Source of the DNA: Paragordius varius
Taxonomy: Eukaryota > Nematomorpha
DNA: 64,000 bases
Direction of reading: 5' to 3'
Assembly (NCBI GenBank): GCA_964247055.1
Contig: OZ176060.1
Span: 62,001-126,000 of the forward strand
Below are positions 63,831-64,000 of this stretch, piece by piece. The translations under genes and the position numbers were made by a program. The notes under the pieces are model-generated. The model was not told the origin of the DNA. It made no database searches and saw nothing but the letters and a program-made list of their open reading frames with translations. Positions within the stretch are counted from its first letter, which is position 1. Each line of letters begins with the position of its first letter.

Positions 63831-64000
63831 TATTAAGAAATAAAATAAATTAACTGCTTATAAAATTGAATAACTTTATAATTAATATAAAACAATTATA
63901 ATATTTTTTTTAAGATCTTTTCCTTCTTCAATCAATAACATTATTTATTTACTATTTAAAAGTATTCTTTTACAAAAGATATAATTTATTAAAATAAATA

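Overview
The window is extremely AT-rich eukaryotic DNA, most likely from an insect. The reasons are intron-containing C2H2 zinc-finger genes with insect-sized introns, Foldback, Helitron, hAT and Tc1/mariner-type DNA-transposon remnants, and a long satellite block. I cannot name the species. There are no operons and nothing that looks prokaryotic. I recognised no rRNA, tRNA, CRISPR array or virus-derived element.

Bases 1 to about 43,725 are one uninterrupted head-to-tail satellite of roughly 190 monomers, already running at base 1. It has four domains: A (about 217-219 bp units, 1-14,560), B (about 234 bp, 14,560-18,600), C (about 238-239 bp, 18,600-39,290) and D (about 235 bp, 39,290-43,725). 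Exact-offset duplications of 1,737, 1,540, 2,514 and 3,098 bp show higher-order repeats. The short open frames in this block are by-products of the repeat unit, not genes.

Bases 43,725-64,000 are a gene-poor flank packed with degenerate DNA transposons. Its main coding content is a family of three related C2H2 zinc-finger exons: 44,762-45,570 (+) and 52,519-53,405 (-) are open, and 59,914-60,840 (+) is broken. Each starts at a phase-1 splice acceptor. The open copies carry a PLDLS (CtBP-type) motif followed by four or five fingers spaced exactly 28 residues apart. The second and third copies lie in an inverted segmental duplication that also includes their 3' flank and a Foldback-like element. 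An 85-base exon with ATG and a phase-1 donor (46,612-46,696, -) could be an orphan first exon of this family. A two-exon membrane-protein gene of unknown function is proposed at 58,526-59,401 (-).

The spaces between these genes hold Foldback-like elements with 21-bp tandem repeats in their inverted termini and shared ATACCAT ends, a 1.2-kb near-complete palindrome, a Helitron 3' end, hAT-like and Tc1/mariner-like MITEs, and two pairs of dispersed repeats. The most unusual features are the satellite architecture, the position of its edge inside a Foldback-like sequence, and the expansion of the zinc-finger family beside it.
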